DNA of 64,000 nucleotides from CAVVUC01 sp963751395 (GTDB lineage Bacteria; Verrucomicrobiota; Verrucomicrobiia; Chthoniobacterales; Chthoniobacteraceae), in assembly GCA_963751395.1 (NCBI GenBank), contig CAVVUC010000003.1, forward strand, positions 682,001 to 746,000. Direction: 5' to 3'. Shown in pieces: positions 20,799 through 30,267 of the stretch. The notes below the pieces were generated by a model. That model saw nothing but the letters and a program-made list of their open reading frames with translations, did not search any database and was not told where the DNA came from. A program made the position numbers and the translations under genes. The stretch's first letter is position 1. Every line of letters begins with the position of its first letter.

Positions 20799-21109
20799 GC
20801 GCAGTTGAGCGGGGAGACTAGCGACGGAGATATTGAATGCAAAGCGGCATCTTTGTTATGGCACGCAGTCGAGTTTTTGTTGCTCGACGGTTTTCCGAAA
20901 TAGCGCCGGCTCATCATGCCGAACTTCAATGATAAGATGACCGTTCAGCAGATGATCAACCTCGTGACGTTTCCCCAATCCGCTCAAACCTGAACACAAC
21001 AACTCGTCGTATCCTCACTAAATGATTCCTTGATCGGCTTGCCGGGCGCTTGAACTGACGCGAATGACGATCAACAACCTGTCGGCGCCGCACTTCCGCG
21101 TGCTTTTCT
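20799..21109. other. Intergenic stretch with a cytochrome c remnant
   Basis: Apart from the short cytochrome-like tail listed separately, I see nothing coding in these ~310 bases. The scpA promoter must lie close to 20,800-20,900. Confidence 0.5.
20916..20993 (+). pseudogene. C-terminal remnant of a c-type cytochrome
   Basis: Twenty-five codons read MPNFNDKMTVQQMINLVTF and end at a stop. This is how the final helix of many class I cytochrome c domains looks: a haem-ligand Met in MPNF, then a variable VQQ-Met-Ile-Asn-Leu-Val-x-Phe helix. No haem CxxCH motif or upstream frame remains. It is a short match, so chance cannot be fully excluded. Confidence 0.4.
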
Positions 21110-21505
21110 TTAAGCAGGCACAAGCCCGTCGCGGACCGGTCGAGTCGTGAGCGCAGCGCGCACTTTTTCGCGAAGCCCGGAGATGCCGAACGGCTTGGCA
21201 AGAAACTCGAATGGCCCGTCCACCTTGACAGGACGGCCGGAACTCGAGACGAACATGATCGCTGCCGACGGATGATATTTGGAAAAACGGGCCGCCAGTT
21301 TATCACCGGTCATTCCCGGCATCTCAATATCGGTCACCAGCAGATCAATTTCAGGCGTTGTGCGCGCGATTTGCAGCGCGTCGGCACCGCTTGCGGCCTT
21401 CAGCACGTGATAGCCGGTCAAGACGAGAATAGTTTCGATGATGTCGCGCAAGGACTCCCGGTCATCGACGACGAGTATCGTTTCCGCATTGATGTATGAA
21501 TTCAT
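21110..21505 (-). CDS. Single-domain response regulator (CheY-like)
   Basis: The 131-residue protein is one receiver domain: acidic pair D14-D15, phospho-acceptor D59 in LLVTDIEMPG, switch residue in FVSSSGRP, and the conserved Lys in FEFLAKPFG. No output domain follows, so it must act by protein contact or as part of a phosphorelay. A 124-base gap separates it from the next gene on the same strand, and a NarL-type regulator and kinase remnant lie further upstream. Confidence 0.9.
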   Translation of the reverse strand: MNSYINAETILVVDDRESLRDIIETILVLTGYHVLKAASGADALQIARTTPEIDLLVTDIEMPGMTGDKLAARFSKYHPSAAIMFVSSSGRPVKVDGPFEFLAKPFGISGLREKVRAALTTRPVRDGLVPA

Positions 21506-21629
21506 GATGCGCTCTTTTGGGAGTGACTGTTACTCGTGCAGCAGCACCTGGCTCACCGGCATCGGCAGGCTGATTGGATAGCCCGGACTTGCTGATCTGG
21601 ACGCGGTTGCAAAATTTGTGACAGCGATT

Positions 21630-22091
21630 TTAGCATGTGGATTCACACCGTGGGAAAACAACGCCACTCCTTTCTCCGAGCACACGCTGCGGAAATAGTG
21701 GCGCGTGGCTTCCGACCACCCGCCACTTCCCCCGGTTGGAATCGGAAAGAACAATCAGCCCCGCATCGCGTGCGGCAGCCCTGTCGAGTTGCGCCTCGAT
21801 CCATTGCTGCGTGGAATACGGCAGGGCATGATCGCCTCGCAGCGACACGATGAGGTAGTCGCAATCGGCGGCATCGAGCGCCGCCTCGTCCGCGATCAAC
21901 GGAGATTCAAGGAGGTTGCTCCGCCAGAGCGAATCGCCCCACTGGCAGGCACACCCGAGGGCTCTCTCCAGTTCTTCGGCAAAGTTTTTCGCCCGAATGG
22001 CGGTGTCGAAGTCTTCGTAAATGATGACCGCTTTGATCGCGGTCGTTTGGCCGGTTGGGGAATTGTCGGTGGGATTGATTCTATTTTTCAT
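21630..22091 (-). CDS. Hypothetical protein between two response regulators
   Basis: This is about 153 residues from ATG 22091; an in-frame upstream start at 22130 is possible. The sequence alternates hydrophobic strands and helices (IKAVIIYEDFDTAIRAKNFA, CDYLIVSLRGDHALPYSTQQ, AGLIVLSDSNRGKWRVVGSH), which suggests a small alpha/beta fold resembling a receiver-like or TIR-like Rossmann layout, but no catalytic motif is evident. It may work with the adjacent regulators. I do not recognise the family. Confidence 0.6.
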   Translation of the reverse strand: MKNRINPTDNSPTGQTTAIKAVIIYEDFDTAIRAKNFAEELERALGCACQWGDSLWRSNLLESPLIADEAALDAADCDYLIVSLRGDHALPYSTQQWIEAQLDRAAARDAGLIVLSDSNRGKWRVVGSHAPLFPQRVLGERSGVVFPRCESTC

Positions 22092-22193
22092 GGGTCGGCC
22101 ACCGTAGCTGGATGCAGAACAGCCCGCCATCGGGAGGAGTTCGCTCCGTGGCCGTTCTTTTTCCTGATGGGCAATCAGGAAATTCCTGACCGG

Positions 22194-22877
22194 TCACCTC
22201 TCCGATTCGACCCAGCGACCCGCGAAGGCAGTAAGCTCAACCGCCGAGGCGATTTTCAACTTGGTCTTGATGTGAAGGCGGTGTGTCTCGACGGTTTTCG
22301 CGCTGATGTGAAGACGCTCCGCGATCTCGCGCGTGCAGAGTCCCTGTCCGATCAACTGGAACAGTTCAAACTCGCGGTCGGTGAGCTTGCTGAGCGGTGT
22401 TTGTGTTTGTAGATCCCTCCTGCCGGAGAAGGCTTCGACGATGCGCGCCGTGGTTTTTTCGCTTGTGTAGGTGCCGCCTTCGAACACATGCCGGATCGCC
22501 TTTAACAGCTTGTCGGAGCCTTCGCTTTTCATGAGGTAGCCGCGGGCGCCCGCGCGCAGGCAGCGCTCGGCGTAGATGGCTTCATCGTGCATCGAGAGCA
22601 CGAGCACCGGCAGTCCGGGGCGCAGGCTCGCGAGGTCTTTGATCAACTCGATGCCGCTCTTTCCCGGAAGAGTGATGTCGGTCACAACGATGTCCGGGCG
22701 CAGCTTTTCGACGGCCGAGATCGCTTTTTCGGCGCTCTCCGCTTCACCGCAGACACACAGGCCCGGTTCGCTGTTGATCAACTTGGTCAGGCCCTCGCGC
22801 ATGAAGGGATGGTCGTCCACGATTAGCACGCACTTGCGTTGTGTTGCGGCGCTCTTCTTTGAAAGGTTTTGTTTCAT
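22194..22877 (-). CDS. NarL/FixJ-type response regulator
   Basis: The 227-residue protein has a receiver domain (D21-D22, phospho-acceptor D67 in VVTDITLPGKSG, VLSMHD, and K in GYLMKSEG) and a LuxR-type helix-turn-helix (LTDREFELFQLIGQGLCTRE then IAERLHISAKTVETHRLHIK). It is a DNA-binding regulator of the two-component type. Its start overlaps the stop of the kinase remnant by four bases (ATGA), so it was once translationally coupled to its own sensor. With that sensor broken, its phosphate source is unknown. Confidence 0.92.
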   Translation of the reverse strand: MKQNLSKKSAATQRKCVLIVDDHPFMREGLTKLINSEPGLCVCGEAESAEKAISAVEKLRPDIVVTDITLPGKSGIELIKDLASLRPGLPVLVLSMHDEAIYAERCLRAGARGYLMKSEGSDKLLKAIRHVFEGGTYTSEKTTARIVEAFSGRRDLQTQTPLSKLTDREFELFQLIGQGLCTREIAERLHISAKTVETHRLHIKTKLKIASAVELTAFAGRWVESER

Positions 22878-23266
22878 TGTTTGGAGGAAGGTTTCGCGAC
22901 CCGGAATACTGCTTCGGTGCCGCCATTTTTCCGTGGCTTGATTGTAAGTTCACCCCGGATTAAGCCAGCGCGATACTTCATCACCCACCAGCCGGCTCTC
23001 ATCATGCCGGATAAATCTGCCGCCAGCCCGCGGCCGTTATCCACCCGCACAATAGCGTCCATCATGCTCTTATAAAACACACGGTATTTTTCCTCCAAAT
23101 AAAACAGGGCTCCCTTGGCCTGATTGCGTTCCGAGATGCCACGGTTGTTTCTGCGAGAGCCTGGAAACGCGTGAGTTTCTTTGCCCGGGTTGAACCGGCC
23201 CGGCCTGCTAGTTTGATACCACTTGCCGTGTCTGGATTGGATGCTGGCTGGCAGGTATTGCTCCAC
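22874..23266 (-). pseudogene. Truncated histidine kinase (ATPase-domain tail only)
   Basis: Near the C-terminus the frame reads VRVDNGRGLAADLSG, then WWVMKYRAGLIRGELTIKPR and NGGTEAVFRVAKP. These are the G1 box (DNGRGL), the MxYRA helix and the final strand of the HATPase domain in NarX/DegS-type kinases. The G2 box, usually G-x-G-L, is changed to RAGWW. No N- and H-box, no histidine and no sensor part exist; upstream DNA is the transposase remnant. The four-base overlap with the NarL-type gene shows that a kinase-regulator operon once existed here. Confidence 0.7.
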
Positions 23267-23389
23267 GATTACTTCTAGATTTCGCCAAAGTGTAGGGCTG
23301 ATTTTTGCAAATACAACAAGACCATTTTAGCGAAAAGTTAAAGGGCGGAGAGGCGCTTTTCTCGTTTTTCGGAATCGCGCAGAATCGCG

Positions 23390-23823
23390 CGCGACTGGTG
23401 TCCGAAACTGACCGTGCAGGTCAAACGCGGGGCGCAGGCAATCGCCACCTGGACGCCCGTGGACGAGCACTGCGCGGTCGGGGAGTTTCGGGCCATACTG
23501 CAGGGCTGGGACCGGGAGCGGCGCTTCGTGGTGCTGCGGGAACGGGTGCGCGAGACCAGGGCCGCGGTGGGCCGGCGTCTGCTGGAGGTGCCCGGCTACA
23601 CGTTTCGCATCTGGGTGACCAGCCAGCACCGAGGATGCGCGGGTGCTGTGGCGCGATTACAACGGGCGTGCGAGGGGCGAGCAGCGCATCGAGGAGTTGA
23701 AGCACGACCTGGCTGCGGACGGATTTTGCACGCAGGCGTTCTGGGCCACGGGGGCGGCCTTCCTGGCGGTGATCTTCGCCTTCAATCTGCTGGCCGTTTA
23801 CCAACAGCAGGTCATGGCCGGCA
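23390..23823 (+). mobile_element. IS1380-like transposase remnant (C-terminal part)
   Basis: In two frames (change near 23,640) I read RFVVLRERVRETRAAVGRRL, LEVPGYTFRIWVTSQHR, LWRDYNGRARGEQRIEELKH and DLAADGFCTQAFWATGAAFL. This is the C-terminal DDE region of IS1380/IS4-type transposases; the E in RGEQRIEELK is the usual catalytic acid. The N-terminal half and terminal repeats are absent. It stands where the 5' part of the histidine kinase should be and probably explains that truncation. Confidence 0.65.
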
Positions 23824-24033
23824 GCGGTTGCCGGCATCACCGCCACCGTGGATGGATTGACCCGCGACCGTTCGCCCACGAGCCTAGAAGCGGCGGATCG
23901 CGAGGTGTATCTGTTGGTCAAGGAAGGCATCAAGGTGTCCGTGCCCGAAACGGATTCGATACCGCGCCCTGGATGTTTGTCTTCAACCCCTCGACCATCA
24001 CCCGCCCTGCGGCCACCCTTTATGGAGTGAAAA

Positions 24034-27000
24034 TCAGGCGTGATACTCCTGCAACGTCTTCACCGTCACGCCGCTCTTTTGCAGCGAACGAATCCCTCGC
24101 AGGCTCGCGCGCGCGGCGCTGAGGGTGGTCATGATCGGGATGCGGGTGGCGACGGCGGCGCTGCGGATTTTGATCTCGTCCTCGCGCGGCGATTTGCCGC
24201 TCGGCGTGTTGATGATGAAATGCGATTTCGCCGTTCTTGATCATGTCGAGCACGTTCGGGCGGCCTTCGGTGAGCTTGAAGAGGCTTGTTCACTGGCACT
24301 CCCTTGGCTGTCGAGGGCCGTGGCGGTGCCGCCGGTGGCGAAAAGCTTGAAGCCGAGCTCCGCGATATTCGGCGGCGAGCGCGGCGACGTCCTGTTTGTC
24401 GGCGTCTTTGACGCTGATGAACATGTTGCCGCCCTGTCGGCAGCGGCGGCTGCGCGGCCATCTGCGCCTTGGCGTAAGCGAGGCCGAGATCGTCGTCGAT
24501 GCCCATGACTTCGCCGGTCGATTTCATTTCCGGCCCGAGCGCGATGTCGATGCCGGGGAAGCTGGATGAACGGGAAGACGGCTTCCTTCACGCGAGTAAT
24601 GCGGCGGGATGATTTCCTTCGTGAAGCCGAGTTCGCTTGAGCGTTTTGCCGGCCATGATTTTTGCGGCGAGCTTCGCGAGCGGTACGCCGATCGCCTTGC
24701 TGACGAACGGCACGGTGCGCGAGGCGCGCGGGTTGACTTCGAGCACATAGACGCTGCTCGTCCTTCACGGCGAACTGCACGTTCATCAGGCCGCGCACGT
24801 TCAGCTCCTTCGCCATCGCCTTGGTCGCGCTGGCGATTGTCTGTCTTCACCGACTTGCGACAGCGAAAACGACGGGATCACGCACGCGCTGTCGCCGCTG
24901 TGGATGCCGGCCTGCTCGATGTGCTCCATGATCGCGCCGATGACGACGGTCTCGCCGTCGCTGATGCAATCGACATCCACCTCGATGGCGTCTTCGAGGA
25001 AGCGATCGACCAGGATCGGACGGTCGGACTGGGCAGCCCTCCCGCTCGAGACGAGGCGTTGTCCTCGATGGCCGCGCGCACGTAGCGGCGCAGGTCGGTT
25101 TCGTTGTAGACGATCTCCATCGCCGCGTCCGCCGAGCACGAAGCGACGGGCGGACGAGCACGGGGTAGCCGATCCGGTTCGCGATCTCGACGGCTTCGTC
25201 CTCGTTCGTGGCGGTGCCGCTCGGCGTTTGCGGAAGCCGAGCTTGTCGAGCATCGCGGCGAAAAGTTTGCGGTCCTCGGCGATCTCGATGCTCTCGGGCT
25301 GGGTGCCGATGATGTTGCACGCCGTTCGCCGCGAGGCCGGCGGCGAGGTTGAGCGGCGTCTGGCCGCCGAACTGCACGATGACGCCCCAGCATTTTTCCT
25401 GCTCGTAGATGTTGAGCACGTCTTCGAGCGTGAGCGGCTCGAAGTAGAGTTTGTCGCTCGTGTCGTAGTCGGTCGAAACGGTCTCGGGGTTCGAGTTGAC
25501 CATGATGGTCTCGAAGCCGAGCTCCTTGCAGCGCGAACGCGGCATGGACGCAGCAGTAGTCGAACTCGATGCCCTGCCCGATGCGGTTCGGTCCGCCGCC
25601 GAGGATCATGACCTTCTTTTTGTCGCTCGGCGCGCGTCTCGTTTTCGTCGCCGTAGGTCGAGTAGTAATACGGCGTGTAGGCCTCGAACTCGGCGGCGCA
25701 GGTATCCACGAGGCGGTAGGTCGGGACGATGCCCGCCGCTTTGCGCTGCGCGCGGATCTCCGCCTCGGTCACGCCGCAGATCGTGGCAAGCTGGCGGTCG
25801 GAAAAGCCGAGCTTCTTCGCGCGCAGAATCGGGATGTCGTGCGGGTGTTCCTGCGTAGTGAGATCTCGTGATCGACGAGCTGTTTGATGTTGTGCAGGAA
25901 CCAGCGGTCGATCTTCGTCAGTTCAAAAATCTCCTCGACGTCGAGGCCGGCGTGCAGCGCGTAGCGCAGATAGAAAATGCGCTCGGCGTTCGGCACCGAC
26001 AGCTTGCGCTGGATCAATTCCATATCCCATCGCCGGACGGCGTTCGCGCCGGCAGTCTCTTGCCGTCGGCGCCGAGGCCGAAGCGCCCGATCTCCAGAGA
26101 GCGCAGCGCCTTTTGCAGCGCTTCCTTGAACGTGCGGCCGATCGCCATCGCCTCGCCGACGCTCTTCATCTGCGTGGTCAGCGTCGGGTCGGCTGCGGGA
26201 ATTTTTCGAAGGTGAAGCGCGGGAATTTGACGACGCAGTAGTCGATCGTCGGCTCGAAGCTCGCGGGCGTCTCGCGGGTGATGTCGTTGCTCACCTCGTC
26301 GAGCGTGTAGCCGACGGCGAGCTTCGCGGCGATCTTTGCAATCGGGAAGCCGGTGGCCTTCGACGCGAGCGCCGACGAGCGCGAGACGCGCGGGTTCATC
26401 TCGATGACGACCATCCGGCCGTTTTCGGGATCGACGGCGAACTGGATGTTCGAGCCGCCCGTCTCGACGCCGATCTCGCGGATGACCGCGAACGACGCGT
26501 CGCGCATGAGCTGGATATTCGCGGTCGGTGAGCGTCTGGGCCGGCGCGACGGTGATCGAGTCGCCCGGTGTGCACGCCCATCGGGTCGAGGTTTTCGATC
26601 GAGCAAATGATGACGCAGTTGTCGGCGCGGTCGCGCATCACCTCCATCTCGAACTCCTTCCAGCCGAGCAGCGATTCCTCGATGAGCACCTCGCTGACCG
26701 GCGACAGATCGAGGCCGCGCGCGACGATTTCCTCGAATTCCTCGCGGTTGTAAGCGATGCCGCCGCCCGCGCCGCCGAGCGTGAAAGCGGGCCGGATGAT
26801 CAGCGGAAAAGCGCCGATCTGCAAAGCGACTTTGCGCCCTTCCTCAATCGTGTGCGCCGTGCCGGAGCGCGGCACATCGAGGCCGATCTTGATCATCGCC
26901 TCCTTGAACAGCTGGCGATCCTCGCCCTTGGCGATCGCCTCGGCGTTCGCGCCGATCAACCGGACGTTGTGCCGCTCGAGCGCGCCATTTTTCACAAGCT

Positions 27001-27301
27001 CCATCGCAGCGTTGAGCGCCGTCTGGCCGCCGAGCGTCGGCAGAATCGCGTCCGGCTTCTCCCGCTCGATGATTTTTTCGACCACCTCCGCCGTGATCGG
27101 CTCGATGTAAGTGCGCTACGCGAACTCCGGGTCGGTCATGATCGTCGCCGGGTTCGAGTTGACCAGCACGACCTCGTAGCCTTCCTCGGCCAGCGCCTTG
27201 CAAGCCTGGACGCCGGAGTAATCGAACTCGCACCCCTGCCCGATGACGATGGGGCCGGAGCCGATGAGGAGGATTTTTTTGAGGTCGGTATTTTTGGGCA
27301 T
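24034..27301 (-). CDS. carB: Carbamoyl-phosphate synthase large subunit (frame broken)
   Basis: CarB makes carbamoyl phosphate from bicarbonate, ATP and glutamine-derived ammonia for pyrimidine and arginine synthesis. The start (ILLIGSGPIVIGQGCEFDYS), the first ATP-grasp core (IIRPAFTLGGAGGGIAYNRE, ENLDPMGVHTG, IEMNPRVSRSSALASKATGF), the oligomerisation domain (RIFYLRYALHAGLDVEEIFE), the second half (MILGGGPNRIGQGIEFDYCC, GVIVQFGGQTPLNLA, EAIEVDVDCISDGETVVIGA) and the MGS-like end (LRGIRSLQKSGVTVKTLQEY) are all readable. There are at least eight breaks, from 27,116 to 24,300. Total length (~1089 codons) equals the family norm, so nothing large is missing. No carA is adjacent. Confidence 0.93.
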
Positions 27302-27426
27302 GAAAAGAGGAAAAGTGTGATGTCTTTAGCAGAGCGATTTGTGACCGGCAATGATCGAAAGACAATTCTCTTTTCTTTTTGTGGGCGACATTTTACTTTC
27401 CCCAGTGTTAATACCAAGTGAACGCT

Positions 27427-27696
27427 ATGTTTGAACTCGAAGTTTATGCAGCAGGTGTGCGGAATCTGGAGAAAATCCTCGAACTCGACCATGAGCTGGA
27501 GGCAGTTCCCGGATTGCGCTACAAAGTGGACAGCAATCACGACATCGTTTACCTCGAGTTCGACGAGCCGACCTACACCATTCAAGAAGTGCGCGGCATT
27601 TTCCGCAAACTCAACCTCGAAGCGCGCATCGTCGGCTCCATCCCGCCCGAATTGAATCCGAAGAGCAAGACGCAGCCGCTGAGGATGGTGCCCTGA
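27427..27696 (+). CDS. Small conserved-looking hypothetical protein
   Basis: The 89-residue protein is intact. The pattern of strand-helix-strand-strand-helix (MFELEVYAAGVRNLEKILEL, YKVDSNHDIVYLEFDEPTYT, IQEVRGIFRKLNLEARIVGS) suggests a small ferredoxin-like fold. ATG 27427 is preferred over GTG 27418, which is three codons upstream. It lies divergent from carB and 50 bases before the Mla permease on the same strand, so it may be the first gene of that operon. Function unknown. Confidence 0.7.
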   Translation: MFELEVYAAGVRNLEKILELDHELEAVPGLRYKVDSNHDIVYLEFDEPTYTIQEVRGIFRKLNLEARIVGSIPPELNPKSKTQPLRMVP

Positions 27697-27746
27697 GCAT
27701 TCGGGCTTGCTGAATTTCTGCAAGATTCAGCTACAGTCTGTCCGAT

Positions 27747-28538
27747 ATGGCAGCCCTCATCAGGTATTTCGGACGCAACGCTCTTTCGTTCCTCGGCTAT
27801 GTGGGCGAACTCGTTCTGCTTGCCGTTGACACTTGCCGCTCGATGTTTGTCGCCCCGATTCGCTGGCGGCTTTTTTTCAAACAACTGCTCGAAGTCGGCT
27901 TCCGGTCGCAGCTTGTTGTCATGGTCACCGGAGCGTTCACCGGAGCGGTGTTCGCGGCGCAGACCTATTTTCAATTTCACCGGCTGGGAATGGATTCGGC
28001 AGTCGGGGCGGTCGTCTCCGTGTCGATGTTTCGCGAGTTGGGACCGGTGATGACGGGGTTGATGATCGCCGGGCGGGTGGGCGCGGCGATGTCGGCGGAA
28101 ATCGGCACGATGAAAGTCACCGAACAGATCGACGCTTTGCGCGCGCTTGGGGTTTACCCGATTGATTATCTCGTCGTGCCGCGAATGCTCGCGATGGTTC
28201 TGTCCAGCGCCGTTGCTCGTGGCCGAGTGCGTCGGGATGGGCATTCTTGCCGGTTACTTTGTCGGCGTGCATTTGATGGACATTCCCAATGCGTATTACG
28301 TCGATTACATGCTGAAATTCACCGGCTCGCGCGACATCAAGATGGCGCTCAGCAAAGGTTTTGTTTTCGCGATCGTCATCGTGTTCGTCAGTTGCCACCA
28401 GGGTTGAACGCGAAGGAAGGCGCCGAGGGTGTCGGTCGTGCGCCCACGGAGGCGGTGGTGATCGGATCGCTCGGCATCCTGATCGTGAATTTTTTCCTGT
28501 CGCTGTTATTGAACGCGATTTTCCCAGGCGGCGTCTGA
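27747..28538 (+). CDS. mlaE: MlaE-family lipid ABC transporter permease
   Basis: Inner-membrane permease of the Mla/MCE lipid transport system. Readable family text: GAFTGAVFAAQTYFQFHRLG, SVSMFRELGPVMTGLMIAGR, VGAAMSAEIGTMKVTEQIDA and LRALGVYPIDYLVVPRMLAM. From ~28,205 to ~28,400 the frame shifts and returns; the alternative frame reads CVGMGILAGYFVGVHLMDIP, so two compensating indels lie there. It ends with FFLSLLLNAIFPGG. The ATPase gene follows after 7 bases. Confidence 0.9.
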   Translation: MAALIRYFGRNALSFLGYVGELVLLAVDTCRSMFVAPIRWRLFFKQLLEVGFRSQLVVMVTGAFTGAVFAAQTYFQFHRLGMDSAVGAVVSVSMFRELGPVMTGLMIAGRVGAAMSAEIGTMKVTEQIDALRALGVYPIDYLVVPRMLAMVLSSAVARGRVRRDGHSCRLLCRRAFDGHSQCVLRRLHAEIHRLARHQDGAQQRFCFRDRHRVRQLPPGLNAKEGAEGVGRAPTEAVVIGSLGILIVNFFLSLLLNAIFPGGV

Positions 28539-28545
28539 CCGGTCC

Positions 28546-29300
28546 ATGGCAACGGAAAACCTCATCACCATTCGCGATTTGCACAAACGCCTCGGACGCC
28601 AGGAGGTGCTTCGCGGCGTGGATCTCGATGTCCCGCTGGGCCAAACGCTAGTCGTGCTCGGGCGCAGCGGCGGCGGCAAGAGCGTGCTGCTCAAGCACAT
28701 CATCGGCTTGATGAAACCGGACCGCGGAGAAGTGATCATCGACGGGCAGGATGTCGTCGCCTTGTCGGAGCGGCAGCTCGGCGCGGTGCGCAAGAAGATC
28801 GGCGATTTTATTCCAAAGCGCCGCGCTGTTCGACTCGATGAGCGTTGAGGAAAACGTGGCGTTCCCCCTGCGCGAAGCCGGGCATCAAGGACATGAAGGT
28901 CATCGACCAAAAAGTCGCGGAGGCGCTCGAAGTCGTGGACCTGGCGGGGGAGCAAAAGAAGATGCCGGAGAATCTGAGCGGCGGCATGAAAAAGCGCGTC
29001 GGACTTGCGCGCGCAATCGTCAACAATCCGGCGTGCATCCTTTACGACGAGCCGACGACCGGCCTCGACCCGATCGTCGCCGACTCGATCAACCGCCTGA
29101 TTCGACGCTTGCAAAAGCGCTTTCGCGTGACATCCATTGTCGTGACTCACGACATGAAAAGCACCTTCCACGTTGCCGACCAGATCGCCTATTTGCACGA
29201 GGGGCGGATTTATTTCAAAGGCACCACGGACGAGTTGCGCGCATGCACCGACCCCCTGGTTCAGAACTTCATGGAGGGGCGTTCGGACCTGCCTGAATAG
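28546..29300 (+). CDS. mlaF: MlaF-family lipid ABC transporter ATPase (frame broken)
   Basis: Cytoplasmic ATPase partner of MlaE. Walker A GRSGGGKSVLLKHIIG, signature NLSGGMKKRVGLARAIV, Walker B CILYDEPTTGLDP and H-loop VVTHDMKS are all present. The frame breaks near 28,808 and 28,880. Between them the other frame reads LFQSAALFDSMSVEENVAFP, the expected Q-loop region. The stop is 3 bases before the MCE-protein gene, a tight operon. The overall length (~250 codons) is normal. Confidence 0.92.
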
Positions 29301-29303
29301 CGC

Positions 29304-30242
29304 ATGAAAGACACGGAAAAAGCTCTCGAATTCAAGGTCGGTCTCTTCGTGCTGATTGGCACATGCTTCATCGGAGCGATGATTCTGAAGTTTGGCTTGA
29401 TTGGCCAGGGCTTCACGACCTTCTACCAGCTCGATGTTGAATTTCCAAATGGAAGCGGGCTGATCAAAAACTCCGACGTGCAACTCTCGGGAGCGCGCAT
29501 CGGTTATGTCGTCGAGAAGCCGAAGGTCACTCAGTTAATGAGCAGCGTGACCGTGCCGATCATGGTTCAATCGAGCGTGAAAATTCCACGAGAAATGGAG
29601 TTTCGCGTGGGAAGCTCGGGGTTGCTCGGCGACCGGTTCGTCGAGATCGTGCCGACGATCAAGTTCGATCCAAAAAAATTCGACTCGAACGATCCCTCGC
29701 AAGTTTATTCTCCGGGAGAAAAGATCATCGGAACGCAGGCCGGTGGACTGGAGGCTCTGCAGAAAAAAGGCGAGGAGGTTCTCGACAAGCTAAAGGACGA
29801 AATCGACACGCTTAAGGAAACGACTTTGAAGATTAACAACGATTTCCTGAGCAACACAAACCAGAAAAATCTGACTGACACATTCGCCAATCTCAAAACG
29901 ACGAGCGCGAATTTCGCCGACGCCTCGAAGAACATCAAGACCGTCGTGCAGAATGCGCAGGGGGCAGTCGATAGCGCGAAGCAAACGATGGAGACGGCCA
30001 ACGGCGCGGCCAACGATCTTCGCACGACAATTGCAAGCGCCCGGCAGACGCTCGATGCCGCCAAAGCCGTGATTGAAAAGGCCTCTCAGGGCAACGGACT
30101 CATCGCGACACTGCTCACCAATCGCGAACTTGCGGACAATCTCAAGGCGCTTGTCGCCAACCTGCGGCAGCGAGGGGTTCTCTTTTACAGGGACGCCGCG
30201 CCACCGCGCCAGACGCCGCAGGCACCAAGCCGGTCACGCTAA
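29304..30242 (+). CDS. MlaD/MCE-family lipid-binding protein
   Basis: The protein is 312 residues and intact. One N-terminal membrane anchor (FKVGLFVLIGTCFIGAMILK) is followed by the MCE domain at ~40-130 (SGLIKNSDVQLSGARIGYV and FRVGSSGLLGDRFVEIVPT). The C-terminal half, ~160-290, is a polar coiled coil rich in Thr, Asn and Ala, longer than in Proteobacterial MlaD. It is the substrate-binding component facing the periplasm. The last ~25 residues (basic, Pro-rich) may reflect a frame change near 30,170. Confidence 0.9.
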   Translation: MKDTEKALEFKVGLFVLIGTCFIGAMILKFGLIGQGFTTFYQLDVEFPNGSGLIKNSDVQLSGARIGYVVEKPKVTQLMSSVTVPIMVQSSVKIPREMEFRVGSSGLLGDRFVEIVPTIKFDPKKFDSNDPSQVYSPGEKIIGTQAGGLEALQKKGEEVLDKLKDEIDTLKETTLKINNDFLSNTNQKNLTDTFANLKTTSANFADASKNIKTVVQNAQGAVDSAKQTMETANGAANDLRTTIASARQTLDAAKAVIEKASQGNGLIATLLTNRELADNLKALVANLRQRGVLFYRDAAPPRQTPQAPSRSR

Positions 30243-30267
30243 ATCACCTTTACCCAAGTTTCTGCGG

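Noticed and set aside
28506..29483. 325-codon minus-strand frame over the Mla ATPase
   Set aside because: The sense strand has Walker A, signature and Walker B motifs; antisense shadow.
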